A DNA stretch of 15,809 nucleotides from Rhodopirellula sp. (GTDB taxonomy: Bacteria; Planctomycetota; Planctomycetia; Pirellulales; Pirellulaceae), in the NCBI GenBank assembly GCA_002714565.1, contig PAXU01000116.1:10631-26439 (forward strand), given 5' to 3'. A program made the position numbers and the translations under genes. How positions within the stretch are numbered: position 1 is the stretch's first letter; each line of letters opens with the position of its first letter. Below, in pieces: positions 1 through 8,346 of this stretch. The notes beneath the pieces were generated by a model that saw only the letters and a program-made list of their open reading frames with translations, made no database searches and was not told where the DNA came from.

Positions 1-929
1 GACTTGCTGAAAATTATAATTCTGCAAATACTTCATTTAGTCAAACCTTAAATTATGCAATGGGTTATACAGGCGTAACTGATGATATAAATGGTGGAAC
101 ATTTGATATATCTGGAAGTTCAATAAGTTGTGGTAGACAAAACCAACGTCCAATATTTGATGTAGAAAATAATCAATTTATATGGTTATTAAGTTCTGGT
201 GGCTCAAATGATATAGATATGGTTCTTTATCATTTGAAAGGTGATGTAAATAGTTATACTGGAACACCAATTGAAGTTGGTCTTGGTTCTTTGCAAGGTC
301 TTATAACTGATGAAGAATGTGCAAATGTTTTCGATAGGTATTGTTCAAGTCATGTACAAAATTTAGAAGGTCATGTGTATATTGATAATACAGTTTCACC
401 TTATAAATTTTATTGGCACAACGAGGGATTGATGGATAGAAACATCTGTACTAAAGATTATCAATCATCAAAATGTGCTGAAATCTATACATGGTCAATG
501 AACAATACAACTGGTTTTATAGATAACACAACATTTACACATTTTGATTATCAAAATGAATTTGAAAGTTACCATAACGATCCAGATTCTTCATTTGGTG
601 TATGGATAGATCAAGGAACTGATACTTTATTTACATTCAATGCACATAGCAATCAAGCAACTGATCCAGTAAATAATAATAAACTTCATGCAATTGCATT
701 TGTAATTCCAGACAATATAAGTGAATGGATTGGATATGTAAATCAATCATATAATCAAGGTGCAACTGTAACCGTGTATTCAGTAGGTGCAGTAATTGAT
801 GGATTATCTGGTTTAACTATTGGTGCAGAATATTTTGTTCAAGCTGATGGATCAATTGGTACAAATGGAACATATAAAATTGGGAGAGCAATTGCAACTG
901 ACAAAATATATGTAACAAGTGCAAGATAG
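1..929 (+). CDS. Fibre-like virion protein, 3' part only
   Basis: The reading frame is open to the window edge, so the 5' end lies outside; the first internal ATG at 60 has no convincing ribosome site and the upstream codons (LAENYNSANTSFSQTL) read as normal protein. The visible ~309 residues are rich in Gly, Ser, Thr, Asn and aromatic residues with little helix, as in beta-structured receptor-binding proteins. The C-terminus (GLTIGAEYFVQADGSIGT, then YKIGRAIATDKIYV) resembles the short C-terminal module of many phage tail-fibre and structural proteins, where a 'GL..G..YYVQADGT' strand is followed by 'KAGRALSATKLLI'. It is the first gene of a + strand operon; the next gene starts 9 nt after its stop. 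Inference: host-recognition or fibre protein. A secreted or other surface protein cannot be excluded without the N-terminus. Confidence 0.6.
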   Translation, partial: LAENYNSANTSFSQTLNYAMGYTGVTDDINGGTFDISGSSISCGRQNQRPIFDVENNQFIWLLSSGGSNDIDMVLYHLKGDVNSYTGTPIEVGLGSLQGLITDEECANVFDRYCSSHVQNLEGHVYIDNTVSPYKFYWHNEGLMDRNICTKDYQSSKCAEIYTWSMNNTTGFIDNTTFTHFDYQNEFESYHNDPDSSFGVWIDQGTDTLFTFNAHSNQATDPVNNNKLHAIAFVIPDNISEWIGYVNQSYNQGATVTVYSVGAVIDGLSGLTIGAEYFVQADGSIGTNGTYKIGRAIATDKIYVTSAR

Positions 930-938
930 GTGTAAAGA

Positions 939-3900
939 TTGGTAAATAATTACATTCCATATGATCCAAATAATGATCCAGAGAGATCTTCTGGAGAATC
1001 TTTTGTGCCATCTAGACGAGAAGTTGAACAAAAGCGTAAAGAAATTGAGGAACAAAGAATCATCAATGAATCTATTGATGATTCACAACCTATTATAAAA
1101 CCTATTGATCAAGAAAGATTAGAAGCAAAAATAAAAGATCAAGAAAGTAATCTTGATGATCAAGGTAGAAACTTACAATTACAAGAACAATATCTAAAAG
1201 ATTTTGCAACATTAAATGTTCCAGCAATAAATTCTTATAAAGCAGAACTAGATGAAAAATATGATGAAATAAATAAATGGGTTTCTGGGTTTACACCAGA
1301 GGAATATGGGATGGCACAAGGTGAATATCAACAAAATATTGATTCAAAAATAGAAGAATTTACTGCATTACAAGATAAATATAATCAATCAGTAGATGAG
1401 TATAATAAATCTTACGATACTTTCAAAACAGAGTTTGATATAAGTTTATCTAAAGTAAAAGAAGATGAACTAAACCTTAAAAAAGATATTGCACAATATA
1501 ATTTTAATTTACCTAAAATCCCAGATTCACCATCTTTTGCATTTACTGGAACTGATACTGGATCTAACACTACTAAAAAACCAGACTTTGATATACAACC
1601 AGATTTTTCAAGAACTGGTGAAGATATAGGAGATAATCCAGCTATATCAAAAATAGATATAGCACCAGATTTCTCTAAAGTTGGAACTGATACAGGTGAA
1701 AGAACTGATAAGAATGTTTATAAAGAACTATTCAAAGAGAATCCAGATAAAAAAGAAGCTGAAAGATTTATTGAATCACTAGGAGATATTGATAAGGGAA
1801 CATTTCAAAGAATTGAACCTAAATATCCAAACACTAAGGATTTTTCACCAGATTCAGAACTTATATTAGATAGAAAATGGATTGATCTTGCTAAAGGTAC
1901 TACACCAGATACTAGATCATTAACTGAAATACAATCAACATATTCAAAAGGATCTTCACCAGATAGAGAATTAATTGAATCTAGGGATCTTTCTATCAAT
2001 GATAAAAGAAAGAGTTGGGTAAATGATAAAACACTAGCATTTTTATCATTGGGATCATTAGGGAATAATCCAAATAATGATCAATTAAGAAATGCAAAAG
2101 ATATTTTTGATGATTACATAAATCAAGAAAGTGTTGAAAGGGATAAATTTTCTAAAGGTTCGCAATTTGTTTTAGATACTTTTTTAGTTGAACCTACAAA
2201 ACAAGGTGTAGAAGCATTTATACAAATTGGAAAAAATAAACAAAATCAATTTGAAGAAAATAAACTTAAATTTTTTACCACAAGTATTTCACCAATTAAT
2301 TTAATGAATGATACTTTTTCTCCGAAAGATCAAACTATCTGGAACGCACTTTGGTACGGAGTACCAGCAAATGAAATAAATAATATTCCAGCAGGAACAA
2401 TTCTTTACGATACAAAAAAAGAACGGAAAGAAATTATTGATGGGTTAAAAGATTCTTTTGCAAGAATGAAAGGTGAATCTGGATATCTTCAAACATTGAA
2501 AGAAGATCTAAGAACAACTAAAGATTTTCAAGATGTTCAAAGAAAATTAGATTCTTTAAAGATTGAAAATAGTGGTGGATATTTTGCAAATCCTAGAGGA
2601 CGATATGTAAAAATTGATGATCCATATTTGAGGGCATATGAAAGGTTATCACTAGAGGAAAAAAGAATACTTAATAAAGGTGGTGAAACTGCTACAAATA
2701 ATTTTTTACGTAAAGTAGGTGCAGAGGGATTAAGACAAGCGTGGAATCCAACTAATACTGCATTAACACTTTTATTTGTAACAGGAATTGCAAAGGGTGT
2801 AGGTAAAGGGGCAATAAAAACTATAAAGACAGTTGCAAAAAGAGGTGCAAAACAAATTGATAATATTGCAATGAAAAATGTTGTGGGGCAACATACATTT
2901 CTTGATAAAGCAAGTGGAGAAATTTTTAATGTAAAACAATTTGAAGTTAAAGGTGGTAAAAAAACATATATTGCTATTGAGAGAGAATTAAAAGATCCTC
3001 TAAAAAGAACAATTGGTTTATTACCTAAATACTTAACAACACCAGCAAAAAAGAAGATCTTACAACTGCAAAAAGACTTTGCAAAAAATAGAGCATTAAA
3101 AAAGTTCTCTTATGATGATTACTTTATAGCTGATATTAATAAGGGGATTATACCTCTTACAAATAGAATTAAATTAGATAAAGCACAAGAAAAAATAGCG
3201 AGATCAATTGAAACCTCTAAAGAAAATCTAATAGCTATTGGAAAAAAGATTGAAGATTATAAATCTAAGTTTGGTAATAAGCGTCCAGAATTAAAAAATG
3301 AAATAAACAATCTACCTAAAGTATCAAATCAGATCTTCAATGAATATAAAAAGATATTGTCAAAAAATGAGGTCAATAATTTAGCTAAAGAATATACTGC
3401 TAAACAGTTATTTCAATTAGCAGACAAATCACCTCAAAAATATACTAATAAGCAATTCAAAAAAGTTCTAAAAGATCTAAACATATCATTGGGTAAAAGC
3501 CAAACTAAACAAGCATTAAAAAATGTTAATAAAGCACTTTCTGAATCAGATAATGAGTTTGCTAAGTATATATCTAATGTAATTGATAGAGTAAAAAGAA
3601 CTCCTAGCCAAGATTTAGATTTATATTTTAGAAGAAATGCTAATGCTAGAAAAAAATTAAGAGACGGTTTAGAGAAAGGTAAATGGAAATCTTTTGACGA
3701 AAAAAGGATAAATAACTTTATAAATAAACAAAGAACTGGTGAGCATCAAGTTTATGATTATTTATTTCGTCCAACTATAGATAGTAAAATTCCATTTGGA
3801 AAAATAAGAGATGATTGGGGTGATAAATACTATAAAGAAATAGTTGATAATATACCAATGAATCCTGTAGAGAAAAAACTGTTTCTTCAACAATTAAAAA

Positions 3901-4967
3901 AACAACAATATATCTCTGCTACGGAAGATCTAAAAGATATCAATAAATTATATGGTGGCAAAAGTGTAAAAAAGTATATTGATGATGTTCAATCTAAAAT
4001 ATCTAAAAATGCTAAAAAACAGATTGATGAATTAGCTGAGACTATAAATAAGCCATCTAAAAAACTTAAAGTACCTAAAATAACATCTTCAAGCCAAGAA
4101 AGAGCAGAATCTATTGAATCAAAAACTAAAACTAAAGATCTCACAACTAAAAAGAGAGTGGATGTACAAAAATTACAAATTAGAAGATTACCAAAATCTA
4201 ATATCAAAACTCTTAGTGTTGCACAAATAAAAAGTATATTAAAAAATCCAGTTGTTGTTCCTCCAGATATAGATGTTGATGAAATAAAAGATGGGAAGTC
4301 TGCAAAAACATTTTCATCAAAATCTATAAATAAAAGATCAAGAAAGACTATATCCCTTAGTGGTTCTAAATCAACTAATATAAGTGATTCAATAAATAAA
4401 ATAAAACAAGGTAAAGCAGTTATAGATAAAACTAAAACTATTAATGTAACTAAAGTAAAAGATGTAACTAAATTAGATGACGGTATACCAGCTAAAAAAA
4501 CTCAACCAGTAAAACAAGCAGAGAAAATAAAATCTAAAATAAAAACTAAAACCAGAGGGGCAAAAGCTACACCCAAAGATGATTTTACAAAAAATGACAA
4601 GTCTATAGGTAAAAAGGGTATTACAATTCCTCGTCTTTCAAGTTCTCAAATAAAATCATTAAAAATAGAAGATGGTAAAAATCCAAGTCAAGTAGGATGG
4701 AAACAAGGGAAGTTCTATCCCATTGTTGATCTAAATAAATCAACAATAAAATTTTTGAAAACTCAACCAGATGGATTAAAGCAAGGTAAAAAACCAATTG
4801 ATTCATTTACGGTGCTAAATACAAGTAAATCAAAACCCAAAAAACAAAGATTTGATTTTGGGAAATTTGAAGCAAAAATAAATGGCAATGTGAGATTTAC
4901 TTTAAAGCGTAAAAGAGTTTTACCCAAGCGACAATTAATAAAAAGAAACAATTTTAGAAAGGTTTAA
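939..4967 (+). CDS. 1342-aa coiled-coil, lysine-rich protein; putative internal virion or injected protein
   Basis: I do not recognise a named family. The start is TTG at 939: an in-frame stop at 933-935 rules out anything further upstream, GATAGG at 925-930 is a fair ribosome site, and the first in-frame ATG is over 100 codons later. Residues ~35-180 are charged and helical (coiled coil likely). Residues ~195-255 hold degenerate repeats with PDFS and GTDTG motifs, followed by two SPD-x-ELI motifs. A hydrophobic, glycine-containing stretch (TALTLLFVTGIAKGVGKG) lies near 605-625 and may insert in a membrane. The last ~350 residues are dominated by Lys, Ser and Thr, and the extreme C-terminus is very basic. 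Size, coiled coil, one amphipathic/hydrophobic patch and a basic tail fit an ejection-type internal virion protein or a large polyvalent phage protein. That role is inference. Confidence 0.75.
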   Translation: MVNNYIPYDPNNDPERSSGESFVPSRREVEQKRKEIEEQRIINESIDDSQPIIKPIDQERLEAKIKDQESNLDDQGRNLQLQEQYLKDFATLNVPAINSYKAELDEKYDEINKWVSGFTPEEYGMAQGEYQQNIDSKIEEFTALQDKYNQSVDEYNKSYDTFKTEFDISLSKVKEDELNLKKDIAQYNFNLPKIPDSPSFAFTGTDTGSNTTKKPDFDIQPDFSRTGEDIGDNPAISKIDIAPDFSKVGTDTGERTDKNVYKELFKENPDKKEAERFIESLGDIDKGTFQRIEPKYPNTKDFSPDSELILDRKWIDLAKGTTPDTRSLTEIQSTYSKGSSPDRELIESRDLSINDKRKSWVNDKTLAFLSLGSLGNNPNNDQLRNAKDIFDDYINQESVERDKFSKGSQFVLDTFLVEPTKQGVEAFIQIGKNKQNQFEENKLKFFTTSISPINLMNDTFSPKDQTIWNALWYGVPANEINNIPAGTILYDTKKERKEIIDGLKDSFARMKGESGYLQTLKEDLRTTKDFQDVQRKLDSLKIENSGGYFANPRGRYVKIDDPYLRAYERLSLEEKRILNKGGETATNNFLRKVGAEGLRQAWNPTNTALTLLFVTGIAKGVGKGAIKTIKTVAKRGAKQIDNIAMKNVVGQHTFLDKASGEIFNVKQFEVKGGKKTYIAIERELKDPLKRTIGLLPKYLTTPAKKKILQLQKDFAKNRALKKFSYDDYFIADINKGIIPLTNRIKLDKAQEKIARSIETSKENLIAIGKKIEDYKSKFGNKRPELKNEINNLPKVSNQIFNEYKKILSKNEVNNLAKEYTAKQLFQLADKSPQKYTNKQFKKVLKDLNISLGKSQTKQALKNVNKALSESDNEFAKYISNVIDRVKRTPSQDLDLYFRRNANARKKLRDGLEKGKWKSFDEKRINNFINKQRTGEHQVYDYLFRPTIDSKIPFGKIRDDWGDKYYKEIVDNIPMNPVEKKLFLQQLKKQQYISATEDLKDINKLYGGKSVKKYIDDVQSKISKNAKKQIDELAETINKPSKKLKVPKITSSSQERAESIESKTKTKDLTTKKRVDVQKLQIRRLPKSNIKTLSVAQIKSILKNPVVVPPDIDVDEIKDGKSAKTFSSKSINKRSRKTISLSGSKSTNISDSINKIKQGKAVIDKTKTINVTKVKDVTKLDDGIPAKKTQPVKQAEKIKSKIKTKTRGAKATPKDDFTKNDKSIGKKGITIPRLSSSQIKSLKIEDGKNPSQVGWKQGKFYPIVDLNKSTIKFLKTQPDGLKQGKKPIDSFTVLNTSKSKPKKQRFDFGKFEAKINGNVRFTLKRKRVLPKRQLIKRNNFRKV

Positions 4968-4969
4968 TT

Positions 4970-5713
4970 ATGAGCAAAATAAAAGCAAGTGAGTTAAAAA
5001 TCTATGCTGATTTATATAAGCAAAAGATGATATCTAAGAAAGAATTTAATAAAATTCTTTCAGATAATATTGGCAGAAAGGTTACTGACGGAAAAAAGAA
5101 ACCTAAGAAGAAAACTAAAAAGATAACAAATAAAAAATATGATGGTTATATAACTGGTGATAAACAAACAGACAAAATATTAAAACAAGCTGGTGTTGAT
5201 GATATTGCGTTGATGTTCAAATCTGGTGGACAAAATACAATAAAAGCTGGTAAAGAAGTATTTGAAACTGGTAAGAGTGTTTATAAAGGATCTAAAGCTA
5301 CATATAAAGCTGGTAAAGAGGGATATGCAAAAGCAAAAGTTGGGGCAAAGAAAACAAAAAAAAATTTAAAAGTTGGATATGCAAAATCAAAAGTTGGTGC
5401 AAAGAAAACAAAAGAAAATTTGAAAGTTGGATATGCAAAATCAAAAGTTGGTGCAAAGAAAACAAAAGAACTTACTAAAAAAGGTTTATCTGCTACTAAA
5501 GGTTTTTTAAAAAGATTATCACCATCTGAAATAAAAAAATCAAAAGTAAAGTTTGATGAAAAAAAGAAGAAAAAAGCAGACGGATCTTTTTATTCAGAGA
5601 TGTACACGAAACCATCAAAAACTGCTGGATATTCAAATCTTTATAGAGGTAAATCAAAAAAAGGGGGATCTGGTTTTGGATCTGTAAAACTAAAAATGAA
5701 AAATAAGAGATAG
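4970..5713 (+). CDS. 247-aa lysine-rich repeat protein
   Basis: ATG at 4970 follows GAAAGG (4957-4962), which overlaps the end of the preceding gene; the gap to that stop is 2 nt. The protein is extremely lysine-rich. Residues ~85-117 (AGKEVFETGKSVYKGSKATY and on) are a degenerate version of what becomes three nearly identical 18-residue units at 118-171 (GYAKSKVGAKKTKENLKV). The pattern suggests a long amphipathic or nucleic-acid-binding helix, like histone-H1-like or DNA-condensing proteins. It ends in SGFGSVKLKMKNKR, almost the same tail as the next gene product. No enzyme motif is visible. Position between two large candidate virion proteins suggests a DNA-associated or core virion component, which is inference. 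Function is unknown. Confidence 0.8.
   Translation: MSKIKASELKIYADLYKQKMISKKEFNKILSDNIGRKVTDGKKKPKKKTKKITNKKYDGYITGDKQTDKILKQAGVDDIALMFKSGGQNTIKAGKEVFETGKSVYKGSKATYKAGKEGYAKAKVGAKKTKKNLKVGYAKSKVGAKKTKENLKVGYAKSKVGAKKTKELTKKGLSATKGFLKRLSPSEIKKSKVKFDEKKKKKADGSFYSEMYTKPSKTAGYSNLYRGKSKKGGSGFGSVKLKMKNKR
5321..5482 (+). repeat. Three 54-bp in-frame tandem repeats
   Basis: Units at 5321-5374, 5375-5428 and 5429-5482 encode 18 residues each. Units 1 and 2 differ at only a few bases; unit 3 diverges in its last dozen bases. The unit length is a multiple of three, so copy number can change by slippage or recombination without breaking the frame. Confidence 0.95.
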
Positions 5714-5722
5714 GAGAAAAAA

Positions 5723-7930
5723 ATGAGATTAGGATGGTATCAACAAGATTATTTTGACAGTTCAATGAAACGAATGGTTAAAGAAATGATTAATGATTCA
5801 AGGACAATTGAAACTGATAAAAATAATAAAATACGGTTTACTAAAGAAGCATTAAAAGAACTAAAACAAGCATTTGAAGATGATTACAGAAATCTTGATA
5901 AATTCTCTCGGAATAAAAAAGAATTTTCTACATTAGAAAAAAATGCAAGAAGATTTATAAAAATTCTTGATAAAAAATCTCCAAACTTTGTAAAACAACT
6001 TAAAGATGAAAATATTATTGTAGTTTCAGAAAGAGCAAATGAATTTATAAAATCTCAAAAAAACCCAAAACTAAAAACTAAAAAAAATAAAGGTGATGTA
6101 AGAACAGACAATTATATAAATTTAATTCCTCTAAATGATACACGAGAGAAAGCAATTTATATAAAAGATGTTAGAGCATTTAATAAAGCTACAAATAATA
6201 TAGTAAAAAGAGGAATAATATTAATTCCAACTGATGATCCAAGAGAGTTTAGAAAATCAAAGGTTTTGGATTCTAGTTCTATTAATTATAAAACGGTTGA
6301 TAATGCTTTATGGGATGTACCAGTTACTGAACAAGGCAAAATTATACAAAGATTAGAAGTATTAGGAATTGATACTAAGGATAAAAGATATCTAACTGTT
6401 ATACCTAAAGATAACTATGGTAGAATCTCAGAAGAAGATATACTAGCAAGATTTTTTGATAAAAATGTAGGTAAAAAAGCAGAAAAAAATACAAGAAATA
6501 CAGGTTATGATTTTTCTAAAAAAGCAGAGGTTTTATTAAATCCAGATATGAAAGTAAAAAATGGTAGTTTAGATAATGATGAGTTTGTAAATCTTTTATC
6601 ATGGATGAGGAGACCAAATCTATACGATATTGATGGAATAGATGTTCCAGATTCAAAATATCGTCCAGAAAGGGCAAGTGTGATAAAGTCTCTAATTTTA
6701 GGAGAACCACAAAATGCAGAAACCTTAAAAAGAATAATAGAAAATAACTTTACCCAAAGAGAACAAAAAGTATTAAAAGATGTTACATTTGATCTAAGAA
6801 ATGGTAGTGCTGGTGGATTAGCTGGTTTCTATCAACACGGACAAAGTGGGAATAAATCTAAGATTGCTATAAACCCACAATATATGTACAAAGATGTTGC
6901 AAGTAAAGTTGGAGATAATAAATTAAAAATTGATGAAGATACTGCAACTCATGAAATTGTCCATGCTTTAAGGCATGAAGATGAGGAAAGACTAAAAGAC
7001 AAAGTTCAGAATAAAGCTGTAAAAGGTAGATTAGCTGGATGGTCAATGAGGGATCAAGATTTAGAAGAATCATTAACCACCTTAGAAACTGATGTTAGAA
7101 CTGCTGATCCTACAACTTATGCAAAAGGTACTGGGGCATCTGGTGGTTATTGGAGACACGCTGGATTAACAAAAGATGCAAAAGAATTAGGATATGTAAT
7201 TCCAGAAATAAAGAGTGAATCAAGCAAAAAAGGTGGTTATGTTGAGTTCTATGACAAGTTACTTGTAAAAAAAGAGTTTGAAGAATATAAAGATAGATTT
7301 GTGCCAAAGGGTTCAAACAAAATTGCTGGTAATTTTGAGGATTTTCATGATGTTGTACATGATTACATACTAGAGCCAAAAAGTATTTCAGAAAGTGAAA
7401 CTAAGAAAAAACTTAAGAAAATGAATCTTACTGCAAAAGATATAAAACGAGTTGCAGAAAGTATTACCACTAATCGAAAGGGTAAACAAACAATCAAGGA
7501 AACTGAAAAAATGTACCCATCATCCTTGATTTCAACTCTAAAAAAGAATGATAAAAAATCAGAAGCTATTGATAATTATTGGAAATATGAAGAAACTGGA
7601 AATGGAATAAAACCTGTAAGAACCCATATCCATAATAAAGATGGAGACCAAACAACACAAGATGAAATAAATTTAGCAGTTCCAAGATCTGCAAATTCTG
7701 GAAAATTAGTTGAATATAATGATGGAAAAATAGATAAAGTATTTGAAATCAAAAGATTAAAAACTGGTGAAATAAAAGCATTGAGGATAAAAGATCTTCA
7801 TAAATCAAAGTCAGGTAATAAGATGAATTTTGTAGGATCTGGAAAATCTAAAAGCAAGATTACTGCAATGAAAGAACCTAAATCAAAGAAAAAAGGTTTT
7901 GGATCTGTAAAACTGAGAATTAAAAGATGA
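5723..7930 (+). CDS. 735-aa protein with zinc-metallopeptidase motif
   Basis: AGGAG overlapping the previous stop (5711-5713) places the start at ATG 5723. Residues 410-414 are HEIVH in the context DTATHEIVHALRHEDEE, a zincin HExxH active site (H410, H414 zinc ligands, E411 general base). The third ligand is not certain: E448/E449 in LEESLTTLE fits a gluzincin-type helix, and D420 fits the HExxHxxxxxD spacing but without the usual glycine. The stretch just before (SKIAINPQYMY) resembles the substrate-strand region common in phage metallopeptidase domains. The ~350 N-terminal residues and the C-terminal third are not recognised. It ends in KKGFGSVKLRIKR, shared with the 247-aa protein. Likely a virion-associated or injected protease, or a maturation protease acting on its operon neighbours; the target is unknown. 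Confidence 0.75.
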   Translation: MRLGWYQQDYFDSSMKRMVKEMINDSRTIETDKNNKIRFTKEALKELKQAFEDDYRNLDKFSRNKKEFSTLEKNARRFIKILDKKSPNFVKQLKDENIIVVSERANEFIKSQKNPKLKTKKNKGDVRTDNYINLIPLNDTREKAIYIKDVRAFNKATNNIVKRGIILIPTDDPREFRKSKVLDSSSINYKTVDNALWDVPVTEQGKIIQRLEVLGIDTKDKRYLTVIPKDNYGRISEEDILARFFDKNVGKKAEKNTRNTGYDFSKKAEVLLNPDMKVKNGSLDNDEFVNLLSWMRRPNLYDIDGIDVPDSKYRPERASVIKSLILGEPQNAETLKRIIENNFTQREQKVLKDVTFDLRNGSAGGLAGFYQHGQSGNKSKIAINPQYMYKDVASKVGDNKLKIDEDTATHEIVHALRHEDEERLKDKVQNKAVKGRLAGWSMRDQDLEESLTTLETDVRTADPTTYAKGTGASGGYWRHAGLTKDAKELGYVIPEIKSESSKKGGYVEFYDKLLVKKEFEEYKDRFVPKGSNKIAGNFEDFHDVVHDYILEPKSISESETKKKLKKMNLTAKDIKRVAESITTNRKGKQTIKETEKMYPSSLISTLKKNDKKSEAIDNYWKYEETGNGIKPVRTHIHNKDGDQTTQDEINLAVPRSANSGKLVEYNDGKIDKVFEIKRLKTGEIKALRIKDLHKSKSGNKMNFVGSGKSKSKITAMKEPKSKKKGFGSVKLRIKR

Positions 7931-8028
7931 GATACGATACAGAAAATAATGCACCTAAATATATATCATTGATAATAATTATTGTTGCAATTTTATTCCA
8001 CTTAAACGGTGGACAGTTATTTACTTAG
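7927..8028 (+). CDS. 33-aa single-helix membrane protein
   Basis: The ATG lies inside the stop of the metallopeptidase gene (ATGA overlap at 7927-7930), a classic translational-coupling arrangement. The peptide has a charged N-terminus (MRYDTENNAPK), a hydrophobic segment of about 15 residues (YISLIIIIVAILFHL) and a short polar tail, so it is probably a single-pass inner-membrane peptide. It is the last gene of the late operon. Small membrane peptides at the end of phage structural operons can be holin-like, spanin-related, or virion membrane components, but nothing here decides between these. Confidence 0.6.
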   Translation: MRYDTENNAPKYISLIIIIVAILFHLNGGQLFT

Positions 8029-8042
8029 AATAATATAAACAA

Positions 8043-8065
8043 AGTACCCAATTTGTTACCCAATT
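8043..8065 (+). repeat. Left integrase arm-type repeat
   Basis: A 23-nt sequence beginning AGTACCCAATTTGTTACCCA and holding two TACCCAA motifs 12 bp apart (8045 and 8057). The same 23 nt recur at 8199-8221 on the other side of the core. Likely binding sites for the N-terminal domain of the adjacent integrase. Confidence 0.75.
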
Positions 8066-8093
8066 GATACTTTTTGAGTTTAGAACCCAATGG

Positions 8094-8132
8094 GTGAAAG
8101 GCAGACGAGTTAAGCCACTACTCTAACGGGGC
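8094..8132 (-). other. 5' half of tRNA-Glu(TTC), attP core
   Basis: Read on the minus strand from 8132, the sequence gives a 7-nt acceptor strand GCCCCGT, TA, a D-arm with GAGT/ACTC stem around a loop containing GTGG, then G, anticodon 5' strand TCTGC and a full loop CTTTCAC with anticodon TTC. The match to a tRNA then stops: the expected GCAGA strand and the 3' acceptor strand are absent. A weak T-arm-like fold (TTGGG-TTCTAAA-CTCAA) follows, but no acceptor pairing. It is therefore a tRNA fragment, as expected for an attP core with crossover at the anticodon loop, not a working tRNA gene. Confidence 0.75.
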
Positions 8133-8158
8133 ATATCTATTTTGAGTTCAAAACAGGG

Positions 8159-8189
8159 TTATATATTTCAATTAGAGTGATATATTTAC
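8159..8189 (-). promoter_or_regulatory. Operator copy O3 beside attP
   Basis: On the minus strand this 31-nt block matches 10481-10511 of the control region with one mismatch; the shared core is ATCACTCTAATTG. It lies between the right arm sites and the tRNA-like core, upstream of the tRNA-Glu fragment when read on the minus strand. Repressor binding here could influence integrase access or transcription into the attachment site. Confidence 0.6.
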
Positions 8190-8198
8190 TATAAAACA

Positions 8199-8240
8199 AG
8201 TACCCAATTTGTTACCCAATTTTCCCAACTTGTTACCCAA
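8199..8240 (+). repeat. Right integrase arm-type repeats
   Basis: TACCCAA motifs at 8201, 8213 and 8234 plus a variant TTCCCAA at 8222. The first 23 nt are identical to the left arm, in the same orientation. Confidence 0.75.
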
Positions 8241-8316
8241 CCAGTTCAAAAGGACGTTGTAAAACGTGTGTTTTAGTTTACCAGAGGATAACTACCATTT
8301 ATTATATCAAAACCTC

Positions 8317-8346
8317 TAAAAACGCAATATAGCTTATGTAATGCGT
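8317..8346 (-). terminator. Weak terminator at the end of the integrase gene
   Basis: On the minus strand, ACGCA (8346-8342) pairs with TGCGT (8326-8322), with further pairing inside after one mismatch, followed at once by TTTTT. It overlaps the integrase stop codon. The short stem makes the call tentative. Confidence 0.35.

Larger units (their letters stand above)
8043..8240. other. attP: attP site (phage attachment site)
   Basis: This ~200-bp non-coding block next to the integrase gene has the layout of a tyrosine-recombinase attP: a core matching a host tRNA gene fragment (8094-8132), immediate flanks carrying a 15-bp imperfect direct repeat (TTTTGAGTTTAGAAC at 8072-8086 and TTTTGAGTTCAAAAC at 8140-8154), and outer arms with repeated TACCCAA motifs on both sides. 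Arm motifs on both sides of one core indicate an unrecombined attP rather than attL or attR. An odd palindrome, ACCCA-A-TGGGT (8085-8095), sits at the edge of the tRNA match. Confidence 0.75.

Noticed and set aside
5321..5482. CRISPR-like array
   Set aside because: The 54-bp units are directly adjacent, without spacers, and code in frame for protein repeats.
8064..8132. Complete tRNA-Glu gene on the minus strand
   Set aside because: The 5' half and a weak T-arm-like fold are present, but there is no anticodon 3' strand and no 3' acceptor strand pairing with GCCCCGT, and no 3' half appears downstream that would support an intron.
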